This document shows positions 44,105 to 52,734 of a stretch of DNA of 64,000 nucleotides, in pieces. The notes below the pieces were generated by a model. It was not told the DNA's origin. It saw nothing but the letters and a program-made list of their open reading frames with translations, and did no database searches. Location: contig NZ_LMFP01000003.1 in NCBI RefSeq assembly GCF_001426885.1, forward strand, positions 1,377,871-1,441,870. The letters are read 5' to 3'. Position 1 is the stretch's first letter; each line of letters begins with the position of its first letter. The position numbers were made by a program, and so were the translations under genes. Origin of the DNA: Pelomonas sp. Root1444. Lineage in GTDB: Bacteria; Pseudomonadota; Gammaproteobacteria; Burkholderiales; Burkholderiaceae_C.

Positions 44105-44869
44105 ATGAACCACGACGTGACGACGGGCCGCCTGCCCCTCACCCCCCGCCGCCCAGCGCCGCGCTGGCGCCGCCTGGCCTCGCCGCCGGTGTTCCACGCC
44201 TTCGCCGGCCGGCTCGTGCCGTGGTGCGCCGGCCTCGCCGCGGTGCTGGCGCTGGCCGGCCTGTGGGTGGGCTTCGCCGTCGCGCCGACCGACCACCAGC
44301 AGGGCGAGGTCTACCGCATCATCTTCATCCACGTGCCCGCCGCGTGGATGTCCATGTTCATCTACCTCGTCGCGGCGCTGCATGCCGGCCTGGGCCTGGT
44401 GTTCGGCACGCGGCTGTCGCCGTTGATGTCGCGCGCGCTGGCGCCCACCGGCGCGCTCTTCACCGTCATCGCGCTGTGGAGCGGCGCCGCCTGGGGCAAG
44501 CCGACCTGGGGCGCCTGGTGGGTGTGGGACGCGCGGCTGACGTCGGAGCTGATCCTGCTGTTCCTCTACCTGGCCTACCTCGGCCTGGTGTCCGCCTTCG
44601 AGGATCCGCGCCGCGGCGACGGTGCCGGCGCCATCCTGCTGCTGGCCGGCGTCGTCAACGTGCCCATCATCTATTTCTCGGTGCGCTGGTGGAGCACGCT
44701 GCACCAGGGTTCGTCGATCCGCTTCGATGCCGCGCCGACGATGACGCACACGATGCTGGCCGGCATGCTCCTGATGGCGCTGGCCTGCTGGGCCTACACG
44801 ATGGCCGTGGCGCTGGCGCGCGTGCGCTGCCTGATCACCGAACGTGCGGCGCTGGAGGCGCAGTCATGA
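44105..44869 (+). CDS. ccmC: Heme-handling membrane protein CcmC
   Basis: The 254-aa protein has six membrane segments and the WWD heme-binding domain ([27 protein letters not shown], about 128-154) with flanking His in [12 protein letters not shown] and in [11 protein letters not shown]. It presents heme to CcmE. A 25-residue Arg/Pro-rich N-terminal extension precedes the usual start region, within the family range. The stop overlaps ccmD by four bases (ATGA). Confidence 0.95.
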   Translation: MNHDVTTGRLPLTPRRPAPRWRRLASPPVFHAFAGRLVPWCAGLAAVLALAGLWVGFAVAPTDHQQGEVYRIIFIHVPAAWMSMFIYLVAALHAGLGLVFGTRLSPLMSRALAPTGALFTVIALWSGAAWGKPTWGAWWVWDARLTSELILLFLYLAYLGLVSAFEDPRRGDGAGAILLLAGVVNVPIIYFSVRWWSTLHQGSSIRFDAAPTMTHTMLAGMLLMALACWAYTMAVALARVRCLITERAALEAQS

Positions 44870-45000
44870 ACCACCCCGACCACGGCTTCTACCTGCTGCT
44901 GGCCTACGGCGCCAGCGGCCTGTTGCTGCTGGCCGAGGCGTTGCTGCTGTGGCGGCGCTGCCGCCGCGCCGCGGCGCTCGAAACCGGCGAGGCCGAATGA
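44866..45000 (+). CDS. ccmD: CcmD small membrane protein of heme delivery complex
   Basis: The 44-aa protein has one membrane helix ([28 protein letters not shown]) and an Arg-rich cytoplasmic end. Size and place between ccmC and ccmE identify it. It stabilises the CcmC-CcmE complex. ATGA overlaps occur with both neighbours. Confidence 0.9.
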   Translation: MNHPDHGFYLLLAYGASGLLLLAEALLLWRRCRRAAALETGEAE

Positions 45001-45440
45001 CGCCGCGCCGCCGCCGCCTGCTGTTCGTCGGCCTGGGCCTGGCCGCCGTTGCCACCGCGACCGCCCTGGTGCTGAACGCGCTGAACAGCAACGTGATGTT
45101 CTTCTACAGCCCCACGCAAGTGCAGGCCGGCGAGGCGCCGCGCCTGGGCGCGTTCCGGCTCGGCGGGCTGGTCGAGTCCGGCTCGCTGCAGCGCGGCGCC
45201 GATGGGCTGGACCTGCGGTTCACCGTCACCGACGGTGCGCGCAGCATCCCGGTGCGCTACCGCGGCCTGCTGCCCGACCTGTTCCGCGAGGGCAAGGGCG
45301 TCATCGTCGCCGGCCGGCTGCAGGACGGCGCCGTCTTCACCGCCACCGAGGTGCTGGCCAAGCACGACGAGAACTACATGCCACCCGAGGCCGCCGCGGC
45401 GCTGAAGGCCGGCGCCAAGGCCGACGGGGCGCCGCGATGA
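44997..45440 (+). CDS. ccmE: Periplasmic heme chaperone CcmE
   Basis: This 147-aa protein has an N-terminal anchor (about 7-27) and an OB-fold domain. The covalent heme ligand is the His of [10 protein letters not shown] (about 123-132), with the Tyr that serves as axial ligand. [13 protein letters not shown] and [24 protein letters not shown] are typical. It carries heme to CcmF/CcmH. It overlaps ccmD and ccmF by four bases. Confidence 0.96.
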   Translation: MTPRRRRLLFVGLGLAAVATATALVLNALNSNVMFFYSPTQVQAGEAPRLGAFRLGGLVESGSLQRGADGLDLRFTVTDGARSIPVRYRGLLPDLFREGKGVIVAGRLQDGAVFTATEVLAKHDENYMPPEAAAALKAGAKADGAPR

Positions 45441-47452
45441 TCCCCGAGGTCGGCGTCTTCGCGCTGGTGCTGGCGCTGCTGGTCGCGACCGTGCAGGCCG
45501 TGCTGCCCATGGCGGGCGCGCACTGGGGCGTGGCCGGCTGGATGCGCGTCGCGCGGCCGGCCGCGGCGCTGCAATGCCTGTTCGCGTGGCTGGCCTTCGC
45601 CTGCCTGGCGCAGGCCTTCCTCACCGGCGACTTCTCGGTGCGCTACGTCGCCGCGAACTCGCACTCCGAACTGCCGGCCATCTACCGCTTCACGGCCGTG
45701 TGGGGCAGCCACGAGGGCTCCATGCTGCTGTGGCAATGCCTGCTGTCGGGCTGGACGCTGGCCGTTGCGCTGTGCAGCCGCCAGCTCCCTCCCGCCTACG
45801 TGGCGCGCGTGCTGGCCGTCATGGGCATGATCAGCGTCGGGCTGCTGGCCTTCCTGCTGTTCCTGTCCAACCCCTTCGAGCGGCTGCTGCCCGCCGCGGC
45901 CGAGGGGCGCGACCTGAACCCGCTGCTGCAGGACCCCGGCATGGTGCTGCACCCGCCGCTGCTCTACATGGGCTACGTCGGCTTCTCGGTGGCCTTCGCG
46001 TTCGGCATCGCGGCGCTGCTCTCGGGCGAACTGAATGCTGCGTGGGCACGCTGGTCGCGGCCCTGGACGCTGGCAGCCTGGAGCTTCCTGACGCTGGGCA
46101 TCCTGCTCGGCAGCGCCTGGGCCTACTACGTGCTCGGCTGGGGCGGCTGGTGGTTCTGGGACCCGGTCGAGAACGCCTCCTTCATGCCCTGGCTGGTCGG
46201 CACGGCGCTGGTCCACTCGCTGATCGTGACCGACCAGCGCGGCGCCTTCCGCGGCTGGACGGTGCTGCTGGCGATCGCGGCCTTCTCGCTGAGCCTGCTG
46301 GGCACTTTCCTCGTGCGCTCGGGCGTGCTGACGTCGGTGCACGCCTTCGCAGTGGACCCGGGCCGCGGCCTGTACATCCTGTGCTTCATGGTCGCCGTGG
46401 TGGGCGGCTCGCTGCTGCTGTACGGCTGGCGCGCGCCCACCGTCCGCGGCGGCGGCTGGTTCGCGGCGCTGTCGCGCGAGTCGCTGCTGCTCGTCAACAA
46501 CGTGCTGTTCAGCACCGCCGCGCTGGCCGTGCTGATCGGCACGCTCTACCCGCTGCTGCTGGACGTGCTGGGCGGCGACAAGATCTCCGTCGGCCCGCCC
46601 TACTTCGAGGCCGTGTTCGTGCCGCTGGTCGTGCCGGCGCTGATGCTGATGGGCGTGGGCACGATGGCGCGCTTCAAGCGCAGCACCTTGCCCGAGCTGG
46701 GCCGCCGGCTGCGCTGGGCGCTGGCCGCCAGCGGCGCGAGCGCGCTGCTGCTGGCCGCGCTGCTGCCGCGCGGTAGTGCGGCGGCCTGGACGCCGCTGTC
46801 GGCCTTCGGCCTGCTGCTGGCCACCTGGTGCGTGTGCAGCACGCTGGCGCATGCCTGGCAACGCCTGGCCGGCGCGGATGAGAACGGCACCGACTGGCGC
46901 CACCGCATCACACGCCAGCCGCGCGGCTGGTGGGGCATGCTGCTGGCGCACGGGGGCATCGGGCTCTTCGTGTTCGGCGTCACGCTGGCCAACGGCTTCG
47001 AGAGCCGGCGCGAGCTGAGCCTGACGCTCGACCAGACCGTCAGCGTCGGCGGCTTCGACTTCCAGCTGCAGCACGTCGACCGCACCACCGGCCCCAACTA
47101 CGACGCGCAGCGCGGCCATGTCGCCGTCAGCCGCGACGGCCAGCTGTTGACGCTGCTGCGGCCCGAGAAGCGCCAGTACCGCGCCCAGGCCATGCCGCTG
47201 AGCCAGGCCGCCATCGACACCGGCCTGACGCGCGACCTCTTCGTCGCGCTGGGCGAGCCCGTCGACGCGCGCACCTGGACGGCGCGCATCCAGGTCAAGC
47301 CCTTCATGAGCTGGATCTGGATCGGCTGCGCGCTGATGGCCGCCGGCGGCCTGCTGGCGCTGACCGACCGCCGCTACCGCGCCACCGCCCGGCGCCGCCA
47401 GCCGGCCGCGTCGGGCGCCACGCTACCCGGCCGCGCACCGGAGGCCGCCTGA
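45437..47452 (+). CDS. ccmF: Cytochrome c heme lyase subunit CcmF
   Basis: The 671-aa protein has about 15 membrane helices. The WWD domain is [19 protein letters not shown] (about 234-252), and the surrounding His ligands are in [29 protein letters not shown] and ALVHSLIV. A periplasmic domain lies near the C-terminus (about 530-620). It attaches heme to apocytochromes such as NapB and NapC. The stop overlaps ccmG by one base (TGATG). Confidence 0.96.
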   Translation: MIPEVGVFALVLALLVATVQAVLPMAGAHWGVAGWMRVARPAAALQCLFAWLAFACLAQAFLTGDFSVRYVAANSHSELPAIYRFTAVWGSHEGSMLLWQCLLSGWTLAVALCSRQLPPAYVARVLAVMGMISVGLLAFLLFLSNPFERLLPAAAEGRDLNPLLQDPGMVLHPPLLYMGYVGFSVAFAFGIAALLSGELNAAWARWSRPWTLAAWSFLTLGILLGSAWAYYVLGWGGWWFWDPVENASFMPWLVGTALVHSLIVTDQRGAFRGWTVLLAIAAFSLSLLGTFLVRSGVLTSVHAFAVDPGRGLYILCFMVAVVGGSLLLYGWRAPTVRGGGWFAALSRESLLLVNNVLFSTAALAVLIGTLYPLLLDVLGGDKISVGPPYFEAVFVPLVVPALMLMGVGTMARFKRSTLPELGRRLRWALAASGASALLLAALLPRGSAAAWTPLSAFGLLLATWCVCSTLAHAWQRLAGADENGTDWRHRITRQPRGWWGMLLAHGGIGLFVFGVTLANGFESRRELSLTLDQTVSVGGFDFQLQHVDRTTGPNYDAQRGHVAVSRDGQLLTLLRPEKRQYRAQAMPLSQAAIDTGLTRDLFVALGEPVDARTWTARIQVKPFMSWIWIGCALMAAGGLLALTDRRYRATARRRQPAASGATLPGRAPEAA

Positions 47453-47970
47453 TGCGCTTCCTGCTGCCGCTGCTGGCCTTCCTCGCCCTGGCCGTGGTGC
47501 TGGGCCTGGGCATGCGGCGCGACCCGCGCGCGCTGCCGTCGGCGCTGGTGGACCAGCCCGCGCCCGCCATCGGCCTGCCGCTGCTGCACGATCCACAGCA
47601 ACGGCTGGACACCGCGCCGTTGCGCGGCCAGGTATGGCTGCTGAACGTCTGGGCCTCCTGGTGCGAGCCCTGCCGCGCCGAACTGCCGGCGCTGAAGGTG
47701 CTGGCCGCGCGCGACGCCGTGCCGCTGTACGGCCTGAACTACAAGGACCGCGATGCCGCGGCGCGCGCGCTGCTGGCCCAGGTCGGCAACCCCTACATCG
47801 CCTCCGCCGTCGACGCCGACGGTCGCGTGGGCATGGACTTCGGCGTGCACGGCGTGCCCGAGACCTTCGTCATCGACGCCGCCGGCCGCGTGCGCCTGCG
47901 CCACACCGGGCCGGTCACGGCCGAGGTCTGGCGCGACAAGCTGATGCCCGCCGTCAGGACGCTCAGATGA
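47452..47970 (+). CDS. ccmG: Thiol:disulfide oxidoreductase CcmG (DsbE)
   Basis: The 172-aa membrane-anchored thioredoxin fold protein has an N-terminal helix (about 3-19) and the active site WCEPC in LLNVWASWCEPCRAELPAL. The CcmG-specific GLNYKD and GVPETFVID are present. It reduces apocytochrome CxxCH cysteines before heme ligation. It overlaps ccmF and ccmH. Confidence 0.95.
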   Translation: MRFLLPLLAFLALAVVLGLGMRRDPRALPSALVDQPAPAIGLPLLHDPQQRLDTAPLRGQVWLLNVWASWCEPCRAELPALKVLAARDAVPLYGLNYKDRDAAARALLAQVGNPYIASAVDADGRVGMDFGVHGVPETFVIDAAGRVRLRHTGPVTAEVWRDKLMPAVRTLR

Positions 47971-48407
47971 AAGCCCTGCTGCTCGCCTTCATGCTGTGCG
48001 CCACGCTGGCGCGGGCCGATGCGCCGGCCGAGCTGGAAGCCCGCGAGGCCCGGCTGGCCGCGCAGCTGCGCTGCGTCGTCTGCCAGAACCAGACCGTGGC
48101 CGAGTCGAACGCGCCGCTGGCCGCCGACATGCGCCGCGAGATCCGCACGCAGCTGCAGGCCGGCAGCAGCGACGGCGACGTGATCGCCTTCTTCGAGCAG
48201 CGCTACGGCGCCTTCGTGCACTACACGCCGCCGCTGCGGCCGTCGACCTGGCTGCTGTGGGCCGGCCCCTTCGTCGGCGCCGCGGCGGGCATCGCCACGC
48301 TGCTGGCCGCGCTGCGCCGTCGCGGCCGGCAGGCGCCGTCTGCCGCATTGAGCGCGGCCGACAAGGCCCGGGCCGAGCGGCTGCTGGCCGAGGAGACCAC
48401 GCCATGA
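47967..48407 (+). CDS. ccmH: Cytochrome c maturation protein CcmH (CcmL)
   Basis: The 146-aa protein has a signal peptide (residues 1-18), the LRCVVCQNQ redox motif (LRCxxCQ, about 34-42) and a membrane helix (about 95-115). It is the short CcmH type, without the TPR part, which here is the separate ccmI. It receives electrons from CcmG and handles apocytochrome cysteines. ATGA overlaps at both ends. Confidence 0.94.
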   Translation: MKALLLAFMLCATLARADAPAELEAREARLAAQLRCVVCQNQTVAESNAPLAADMRREIRTQLQAGSSDGDVIAFFEQRYGAFVHYTPPLRPSTWLLWAGPFVGAAAGIATLLAALRRRGRQAPSAALSAADKARAERLLAEETTP

Positions 48408-49651
48408 GCCCGATCTGGACGTTGTGGGGCACGGCGCTGGCGCTGCTGCTCGTCGCGCTGGCCGGGCTGCTGTGGCCGCTGCTGCGCGAGAGCATCGCCC
48501 AGCCCGAGGGGCGTGCCGGCATCGAGGCGCGCCTGCGCAGCCTGTACCGCGCCCAACGCGACGAGCTGGACCGCCAGTCACTGCCACCCGCCGATCACCG
48601 GCAGGCGGTCGACGAACTGCAGCGCCGCCTGCTCGACGACATCGACCGCGCGGCCGCCACGCCGCAGGCGCGCGCGGCCGACGGCCCGTGGCAGAAGCGC
48701 GCGCCCGCCGCCGTGCTCAGCGTGCTGCTGCCGCTGGCGGCGCTGGGGCTGTACCTGCAGGTGGGCGATCCGCGCGCCGCCGCCACGCTCGCGCAAGCGC
48801 AGCCCGACACGCACGCCGGCAAGGGCATCGACGCCGATGCCATGGTCGCGCGGCTGGCCGAACGCCTGCAGCAGACGCCGGACGACCTGGAAGGCTGGAT
48901 GGTGCTGGCCCGCTCCCGCGAGGTGCAGGAGGACTTCCCCGCCGCCGCGCAGGCCTACCAGCGCGCGGCCGATCTGGCGGCGCGCCAGCGGGCGCCGGCC
49001 GAGCTGCAGGCGCGTCTGCTGGCGGACCGGGCCGACGCCCTCGCCTCCGCCCGCGGCGGCGCGCTGGACGGCCCGGTGCAGGCCGCGCTCGATGCTGCGC
49101 TGGCCCTGCACCCGGACCAGCCCAAGGCCCTCGCCCTGGCCGGCACCGCGGCCGCACGGCGCGGCGACCGCGACGCCGCGCGCCGCCACTGGCAGCGCCT
49201 GCTGCCGCTGCTGGAGCCCGACTCCGACATCGCGCTGCGGCTGCAGAACGACATGGCCGGCCTGGATGGCGCGCGCGCCACTGCGCCGCTACCCAACGGC
49301 ATCACCGGCACCGTCCGCGTTGCCGCAGCACTGCAGGGCAAGGTGCAGCCCGGCGACACCGTCTTCATCGTCGCCCGCTCCGCGGCTGCGGGGCCGGCGC
49401 CGCTGGCCGTGCTGCGGCTGCCGGCCTCCGCATTGCCGGCCGACTTCGTGCTCGACGACCGTCATGCGATGTCCCCCACCGGCCCGCGGCTGTCGCAGGC
49501 CGTCGACCTGACGATCGAGGCGCGTGTGAGTCCTTCGGGCACGGCACAGCGGCAGCCGGGGCAGCCGGGCAGCCGGGCGCTCGCGGTGCGTGCGGGCAGC
49601 CAAGGCGTGGCGCTGGTCATCGACACATTGGGCGCGCGTCCTGCCCCTTGA
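48404..49651 (+). CDS. ccmI: Cytochrome c biogenesis protein CcmI (TPR)
   Basis: The 415-aa protein has two N-terminal membrane helices (about 5-25 and 100-120) with the Leu-zipper-like cytoplasmic loop between (RAQRDELDRQSL). TPR repeats then cover about 145-290 (LAERLQQTPDDLEGWMVLARS). The C-terminal part (about 295-415) is the CcmI-specific beta domain, with TVFIVARSAAAGPAPLAVLR and SQAVDLTIEARVSPSG. It escorts apocytochromes to CcmH/CcmF. Last gene of the nap-ccm block; I see no intrinsic terminator after it. Confidence 0.92.
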   Translation: MSPIWTLWGTALALLLVALAGLLWPLLRESIAQPEGRAGIEARLRSLYRAQRDELDRQSLPPADHRQAVDELQRRLLDDIDRAAATPQARAADGPWQKRAPAAVLSVLLPLAALGLYLQVGDPRAAATLAQAQPDTHAGKGIDADAMVARLAERLQQTPDDLEGWMVLARSREVQEDFPAAAQAYQRAADLAARQRAPAELQARLLADRADALASARGGALDGPVQAALDAALALHPDQPKALALAGTAAARRGDRDAARRHWQRLLPLLEPDSDIALRLQNDMAGLDGARATAPLPNGITGTVRVAAALQGKVQPGDTVFIVARSAAAGPAPLAVLRLPASALPADFVLDDRHAMSPTGPRLSQAVDLTIEARVSPSGTAQRQPGQPGSRALAVRAGSQGVALVIDTLGARPAP

Positions 49652-49749
49652 TTCACGCATTCCAAAACCCCACGGCGGTTGTGCTTTCCGGAGGCGCCGC
49701 GCGATCGATCGGTTAGGGTTGCCGCTGGACTGACGAAGCAGGAGTGCTC

Positions 49750-50631
49750 ATGGGTACGAGCGTGCGGCACCGTCGCATCCGCGTTGGCGATGTGGACACC
49801 TTCTATCGGGAGGCGGGGCCGCCAGGGGCGCCGGTCGTGCTGCTTCCGCACGGCTATCCCTGTTCGTCCTACGAATTCCGCAACCTGATGCCGCGCCTGG
49901 CGGACCGCTGGCGGCTCATCGCGCCGGACTACCCGGGCGCCGGGTACAGCGGCACGCCGGAAGGCTTCGACTACAGCTTCGACGGCATCGCCGCGTTCCT
50001 CGACGACTTCGTGCGCGAGCTGGGCCTGCACCGCTTCGCTCTCTACCTGCACGATTTCGGCTCGCCCATCGGCGCGCGGCTGGCCATCCGGGCACCCGAG
50101 CGGGTGGCGGCGCTCATCATCCAGAACGGCGACATTCCCTACGAAGACGCGCTCGGTCCGAAGTACGCGGAGATCGAGCAGACCTGGACGCTGCCGGCCG
50201 CCGAGATGCGCGCCAAGCTGGCGGCATCGATCACCGAGGAGACGTTCAAGGAAGAGTTCCTGAACGCGGTCCGGCCGGAGCTGGCAGATCGCATTCCGCC
50301 CGACCTGTGGCAGTTGCACTGGTCGCTGATGACGCCCAGGCGCAAGGAGATCGCGATCGGCCTGATCGCCGGCCTGAAAGAGAACCGCGCCTGGTTCCCG
50401 CAGCATCGCAAGTACCTGGCCGAGCACCGCCCGCCCACGCTGATCGTCTGGGGACCGCAGGACGCCTACATGCCCGAGAAATCAGCCCGCGCCTACCTGC
50501 GTGACCTGCCTGATGCCGAGTTGCATCTGCTCGACGGCGGGCACTGGCTGCTGGAAACGAACCTGGACGACGTCGTGGCGCGGGTGCGTCACTTCCTCGG
50601 GCGTGTCCATGGCGTGTGTAACGGGGAGTAG
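49750..50631 (+). CDS. Alpha/beta hydrolase of the haloalkane dehalogenase/epoxide hydrolase type
   Basis: The 293-aa protein has the oxyanion HG motif (LLPHGYPCSSYEF, about 33-45) and a nucleophile elbow with Asp, not Ser: YLHDFGSPIG with Asp102. The catalytic His265 is in GGHWLLETN, and an acid in WGPQDAYMP. An Asp nucleophile points to dehalogenase or epoxide hydrolase chemistry and not to an esterase. There is no signal peptide. ATG at 49750 follows AGGAG. About 100 bases behind ccmI; it may have its own promoter. The true substrate is not predictable. Confidence 0.85.
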   Translation: MGTSVRHRRIRVGDVDTFYREAGPPGAPVVLLPHGYPCSSYEFRNLMPRLADRWRLIAPDYPGAGYSGTPEGFDYSFDGIAAFLDDFVRELGLHRFALYLHDFGSPIGARLAIRAPERVAALIIQNGDIPYEDALGPKYAEIEQTWTLPAAEMRAKLAASITEETFKEEFLNAVRPELADRIPPDLWQLHWSLMTPRRKEIAIGLIAGLKENRAWFPQHRKYLAEHRPPTLIVWGPQDAYMPEKSARAYLRDLPDAELHLLDGGHWLLETNLDDVVARVRHFLGRVHGVCNGE

Positions 50632-50640
50632 TAGGGGCTA

Positions 50641-50693
50641 TCAATTTGGCAATACCAATGATGTGAATTGCTAGACTGGTAATACCAAATTGA
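50641..50693. promoter_or_regulatory. Long inverted repeat with GntR/FadR-like operators
   Basis: Two 17-base arms at 50641-50657 and 50677-50693 match in inverted orientation at 15 positions. Each holds a TGGTAATACCA- or GGCAATACCA-type core, the form bound by FadR-subfamily GntR regulators (TGGT-N3-ACCA). It lies between the two hydrolase genes, about 130 bases before the second, in a local AT-rich patch. No GntR gene of that subfamily is in the window. Confidence 0.55.
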
Positions 50694-50821
50694 ATCGCGC
50701 CGCCGCGATCCGGCCGGCGCGCCATGCTGAGGCGCCGGTTCGACCATCCACGTTGACGTCAGGCGCCGGCTCGCGTGACTCGATCACGCCCCGCCCACGA
50801 ACCCCTCACTGGATCACATCG

Positions 50822-51742
50822 ATGGCCACGATTCAGGCGTCCTCTTCCAACGCCGCGCAAGCCCTTCACTCGATCCGGCGAACGCTGGGCATCGCGGTGT
50901 TCGTCGGGGCGCTCGCCAGTTGCGGCGGCGGTGGGGCGTCCACCGACAGCAGCCCGACGCCCGCGGCGGCACCGGCGTCTTCGCCGTCATCGTCCCCATC
51001 GGGCGCGGCCGGCACCGCCAGCGCCGGCTGCGGCAGCGCCGCCAAGCTGAGCACCGGCGAGCAGACCATCAGCTCCGACGGCATGCAGCGGACGTACTGG
51101 CTGGAGCTGCCCACGGACTACGACCGCAACAAGACCTATCCGGTCATCATCGGCCTGCACTGGCGCGGCGGCAGCGCCACCGAGGTGCGCACCTGGAACG
51201 GCTTCTTCGGGCTCAAGCCGCTGTACGGCAACAACGCGATCTTCATCGCCCCGCAAGGCCTGGATGCAGGCTGGGCCAACAGTGGCGGGCGCGACATCCG
51301 CTTCATGCGCAACCTGATCAGCCAGGTCCAGCAAGGCATCTGCACCGACCCGCAACGCGTGTTCGCCACCGGCTTCAGCTTCGGCGGCATGATGTCCAAC
51401 GCCATCGGCTGCGAGATGGGCGACGTGGTGCGCGCCATCGCCCCCTTGTCAGGGTCGCTCTGGAGCGGGTGCGGCACGTCGACCCACCGGGTGGCGGCGA
51501 TCTTCGACCACGCGATGGACGACAACACCGTCCCCTACTCGGCAGGGGAGGATGCCCGCAACACCTTCGTGGCCCGCAACAGCTGCAGCGCCACCACCGT
51601 GCCCATCGGCACCAACGGCTGCGTGGAGTACCAGGGCTGCAGCGCCGGCAAGCCGGTCGTCTGGTGCGGCCACGCGACCGGTGGCCACTGGCCGCCCAGC
51701 TTCGCGGCCAGCGAGACCAAGGCGTTCTTTGATCGGTTCTAG
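50822..51742 (+). CDS. Secreted PHB-depolymerase/feruloyl-esterase family lipoprotein
   Basis: The 306-aa predicted lipoprotein has lipobox GALASC with Cys34, then a Gly/Ser/Pro/Ala-rich linker to about residue 70. The Esterase_PHB/LpqC-type domain has GLHWRGG for the oxyanion hole, a GFSFGG elbow with Ser186 and His289 in GGHWPP. Several Cys pairs in the C-terminal half suggest disulfides. It probably hydrolyses hydroxycinnamate esters in plant material or short polyesters, in agreement with the plant-polysaccharide genes elsewhere in the window. ATG at 50822 is the best start; the frame is open upstream to 50690, but that part is not signal-like. It converges on glpR. Confidence 0.85.
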   Translation: MATIQASSSNAAQALHSIRRTLGIAVFVGALASCGGGGASTDSSPTPAAAPASSPSSSPSGAAGTASAGCGSAAKLSTGEQTISSDGMQRTYWLELPTDYDRNKTYPVIIGLHWRGGSATEVRTWNGFFGLKPLYGNNAIFIAPQGLDAGWANSGGRDIRFMRNLISQVQQGICTDPQRVFATGFSFGGMMSNAIGCEMGDVVRAIAPLSGSLWSGCGTSTHRVAAIFDHAMDDNTVPYSAGEDARNTFVARNSCSATTVPIGTNGCVEYQGCSAGKPVVWCGHATGGHWPPSFAASETKAFFDRF

Positions 51743-51766
51743 CGCGACCGGCGTGAACCGCCGGGA

Positions 51767-52534
51767 CTAGGGCGGCGCCACCTCGCACTGCACCCCCGCT
51801 TCTGCCAGCAGCACAGGGAAAGGCTCGGGCGGCGCCTGGTCGGTGAACAGCCTGTCGACCTCGTCGAGCCGGGCCAGCTTGACCATGGCCGGCCGGTTGA
51901 ACTTGGAGTGATCGGCCGCCAGCCACACCTGCCGCGAGTGCTCGATGATCGCCCGCGCCACCGTGACCTCGCGGTAGTCGAAATCACGCAAGGTGCCGTC
52001 GTCCTCGATGCCGGAGATGCCGATCAGCCCGATGTCCACCTTGAACTGGCTGATGAAGTCCACCGTGGCTTCGCCGACGATGCCGCGGTCGCGGGAGCGC
52101 ACGACGCCCCCTGCCACGATGACCTCGCAGGCGGGGTTGTCGCTCAGGATGGCGGCGACGTTGAGGTTGTTGGTGATGACCCGCAAGCCCTTGTGATCCA
52201 TCAGCTCGCGAGCCACCGCCTCGGCCGTCGTGCCGATGTTGATGATCAGCGAGCAGTCCTGCGGCACGACCGCCGCGATCGCCCGCGCGATGCGCTGCTT
52301 GCTGTGCTCGTTGAGCTGCTGGCGCTGCCGGTAGGCGATGTTTTCCGTCGTCGACGTCGGCATGCGCACGCCGCCATGGAAGCGCGCGAGCAGGCCTGAA
52401 GCGGCGAGCTGCTTCACGTCGCGCCGCACCGTCTGCAGCGTCACGCCGAACTTTTCGGCCAAGGCCTCCACGGAGACCGCGCCGCGGTTGCGCACCTCCT
52501 GGATCAACAAGGCCTGTCGGGGGTTGGGGGTCAT
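51767..52534 (-). CDS. glpR: DeoR-family glycerol-3-phosphate regulon repressor GlpR
   Basis: The 255-aa DeoR-type regulator has the helix-turn-helix at about 6-57 (RQALLIQEVRNRGAVSVEALAEKFGVTLQTVRRDVKQLAASGLLARFHGGV). The sugar-phosphate sensing domain has INIGTTAEAVARELMDHKGLRVITNNLNVA, as in GlpR. It is divergent from the glpD-glpSTPQV operon, and the 200-base region between contains repeated CGAAC motifs that recall E. coli GlpR operators. Glycerol 3-phosphate should release it. ATG at 52534 gives the family N-terminus. Confidence 0.92.
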   Translation of the reverse strand: MTPNPRQALLIQEVRNRGAVSVEALAEKFGVTLQTVRRDVKQLAASGLLARFHGGVRMPTSTTENIAYRQRQQLNEHSKQRIARAIAAVVPQDCSLIINIGTTAEAVARELMDHKGLRVITNNLNVAAILSDNPACEVIVAGGVVRSRDRGIVGEATVDFISQFKVDIGLIGISGIEDDGTLRDFDYREVTVARAIIEHSRQVWLAADHSKFNRPAMVKLARLDEVDRLFTDQAPPEPFPVLLAEAGVQCEVAPP

Positions 52535-52620
52535 GCGCGCAAGGCGGGAGGTCAAGTTGGGGAGGCGAGCGTAAACGCCCGGCCGGAAGTGCCATAGCGG
52601 GTGCATCCGCTCTTGCGCAG

Positions 52621-52674
52621 CGTTCGTTTGTGGCATAAAAAGAAAAGCTGCGAACGCAGACGAACAAAAACGAA
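52621..52674. promoter_or_regulatory. GlpR operator region with helically phased CGAAC repeats
   Basis: CGAAC occurs at 52650, 52660 and 52670, exactly ten bases apart, and the inverted GTTCG at 52621. E. coli GlpR sites contain TTCG/CGAA halves (ATGTTCGA..TCGAACAT). The cluster lies between glpR and glpD, 61-114 bases before glpD, suited to repress both. Confidence 0.6.
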
Positions 52675-52734
52675 CTTGCAAAAGCGTTTTTATCGCGCCT
52701 GAGCGTGCGGCCATCCACAACGATCGGAGACAGC

